In this document: positions 63,385 through 64,000 of the stretch, one piece after another
Position numbering within the stretch: the stretch's first letter is position 1
Layout: each line of letters begins with the position of its first letter
From: Actinorugispora endophytica
GTDB taxonomy: Bacteria > Actinomycetota > Actinomycetes > Streptosporangiales > Streptosporangiaceae
DNA length: 64,000 nucleotides
NCBI RefSeq assembly: GCF_004363075.1
Contig: NZ_SNYN01000003.1
Span: 1-64,000 of the forward strand
Direction of reading: 5' to 3'
The notes under the pieces: model-generated
Database searches by the model: none
What the model was told of the DNA's origin: nothing
The model's input: only the letters and a program-made list of their open reading frames with translations
Position numbers and translations under genes: made by a program

Positions 63385-64000
63385 GGACGACCGACCGGGG
63401 GCGGGGCGACCCGATGACCCTCGACGCCCCCGGGGACGGCGGGGCGCGCTACTGGCTGCTGGGGTTCAATCCGGCCGCCAAACTGATCGCCGCGCTGGTC
63501 CTGGCCGTCGGCCTGGTCCCGGCGGTGGACGCGGTGACCGGCGGGGTGGTGCTGGCCGCGGTGCTGCCGCTGGTGCTGTTCAGCGGGGCCGACCGCCGGA
63601 CCCTGCTGGTCCTCGGAGTCCCGTTCCTGTTCATGGGCCTGTCCAGCGGCCTGGTCAACCTCCTGTACGGCGAGGCCGGGCCGCTGGGCGCGCTCGGCGC
63701 CGCGGTGCGGCTGCTGGCCATCGCGCTTCCCGGCATCCTGGCCGCCGTCAGCAGCGACCCGACCGAGACGGCCGACAGCCTCGTGCAGCGGCTCCGGATC
63801 CCCGAGCGGCCCGCCATGGGGGTGCTCGCGGCGCTGCGGCTGATCCCGCTGCTGGCGGGCCAGTGGCGCACCATCACGCTGGCCCGCCGCGCCCGCGGCC
63901 TGGAGGCGGGGCACAACCCGGTCGCGATGACGGCGCTCTTCTTCGGTCGGCTGTTCGCGCTGCTGGTGCGCTCCATCCGGACCGGGACCCTGCTGGCCAC
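63381..64000 (+). CDS. ykoC: ECF transporter T component YkoC, 3' end outside the window
   Basis: The gene starts at ATG 63381, overlapping the ykoD stop as ATGA, and stays open to the end of the window (206 complete codons, no stop). It shows an N-terminal NPAAKLIAALVLAVGL TM, further TM segments, and the TLARRARGLEAG motif, corresponding to the Ala-Arg-Gly coupling motif of EcfT proteins that docks on the ATPases. Family members have about 250 residues, so about 40 are missing. Confidence 0.88.
   Translation, partial: MRTTDRGRGDPMTLDAPGDGGARYWLLGFNPAAKLIAALVLAVGLVPAVDAVTGGVVLAAVLPLVLFSGADRRTLLVLGVPFLFMGLSSGLVNLLYGEAGPLGALGAAVRLLAIALPGILAAVSSDPTETADSLVQRLRIPERPAMGVLAALRLIPLLAGQWRTITLARRARGLEAGHNPVAMTALFFGRLFALLVRSIRTGTLLA

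Overview
The window is a 64 kb piece of chromosome from a high-GC actinomycete. Codon use is strongly GC3-biased, GTG and TTG starts are common, and several markers point to filamentous Actinobacteria: WhiB1/WblE, DasR, a DUF5753/DUF397 pair, a fused 2-oxoglutarate dehydrogenase E1/E2 (Kgd) and the GlgE pathway. A Nocardiopsis-like (Streptosporangiales) host is my inference from overall protein resemblance. No phage, IS transposase, rRNA, tRNA or CRISPR array was recognised. Most of the region looks like core genome; the accessory flavour comes from one vapBC-type module, one DUF5753/DUF397 pair and a set of small palindromic intergenic elements.

Layout. 0-8.2 kb: two translationally coupled membrane HD-domain proteins, a 70-residue biotinyl carrier, an IlvG-like ThDP enzyme, DasR with a candidate dre box, and the sensor kinase PdtaS. 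8.4-12.4 kb: WhiB1 with a CRP-like box, a lipid kinase, a small membrane protein, a SigB/SigF-type sigma factor overlapping its anti-sigma kinase, and a GNAT enzyme. 12.4-16.7 kb: a polar amino-acid ABC transporter and a malic enzyme. 16.8-25.7 kb: DUF397/DUF5753 regulators, a PadR-DUF4097 operon, a short DUF6104 gene missed by length filters, kgd and an SDR. 26-31.7 kb: a BlaI-like regulator, an aminotransferase, a methyltransferase and a bifunctional penicillin-binding protein.

31.8-36.2 kb: a tight three-gene operon (GT4 glycosyltransferase, SAM methyltransferase with a CTG start, alpha/alpha-barrel prenyltransferase-like protein) next to a divergent KstR-like TetR regulator, with two AACnnGTT boxes between them. 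This is the best candidate here for an undescribed pathway. 36.3-40.8 kb: an ECF-like sigma factor fused to a membrane-anchored tail, nadA divergent from an NrtR-type regulator, and a HAD hydrolase. 41-45.5 kb: a complete OpuC-type glycine betaine/choline importer and a vapBC-like pair. 45.7-50 kb: flavin reductase, SppA, a GH18 protein without a signal peptide, and a lipoprotein.

50-60.9 kb: the GlgE alpha-glucan operon glgE-treS-mak-glgB with glgP divergent. A perfect TGTGA-N6-TCACA box lies between glgE and glgP. TreS makes maltose from trehalose, Mak phosphorylates it, GlgE polymerises maltose-1-phosphate, GlgB branches the glucan and GlgP degrades it. 60.9-64 kb: a TPP riboswitch followed by ykoE-ykoD-ykoC, an ECF importer for a thiamine precursor; the last gene runs off the window.

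The most unusual non-coding signal is a family of palindromic elements. They begin directly at TAG stop codons, three of four in a CTAG context, and carry 28-37 bp stems with a recurring CCGCCTCC loop motif.
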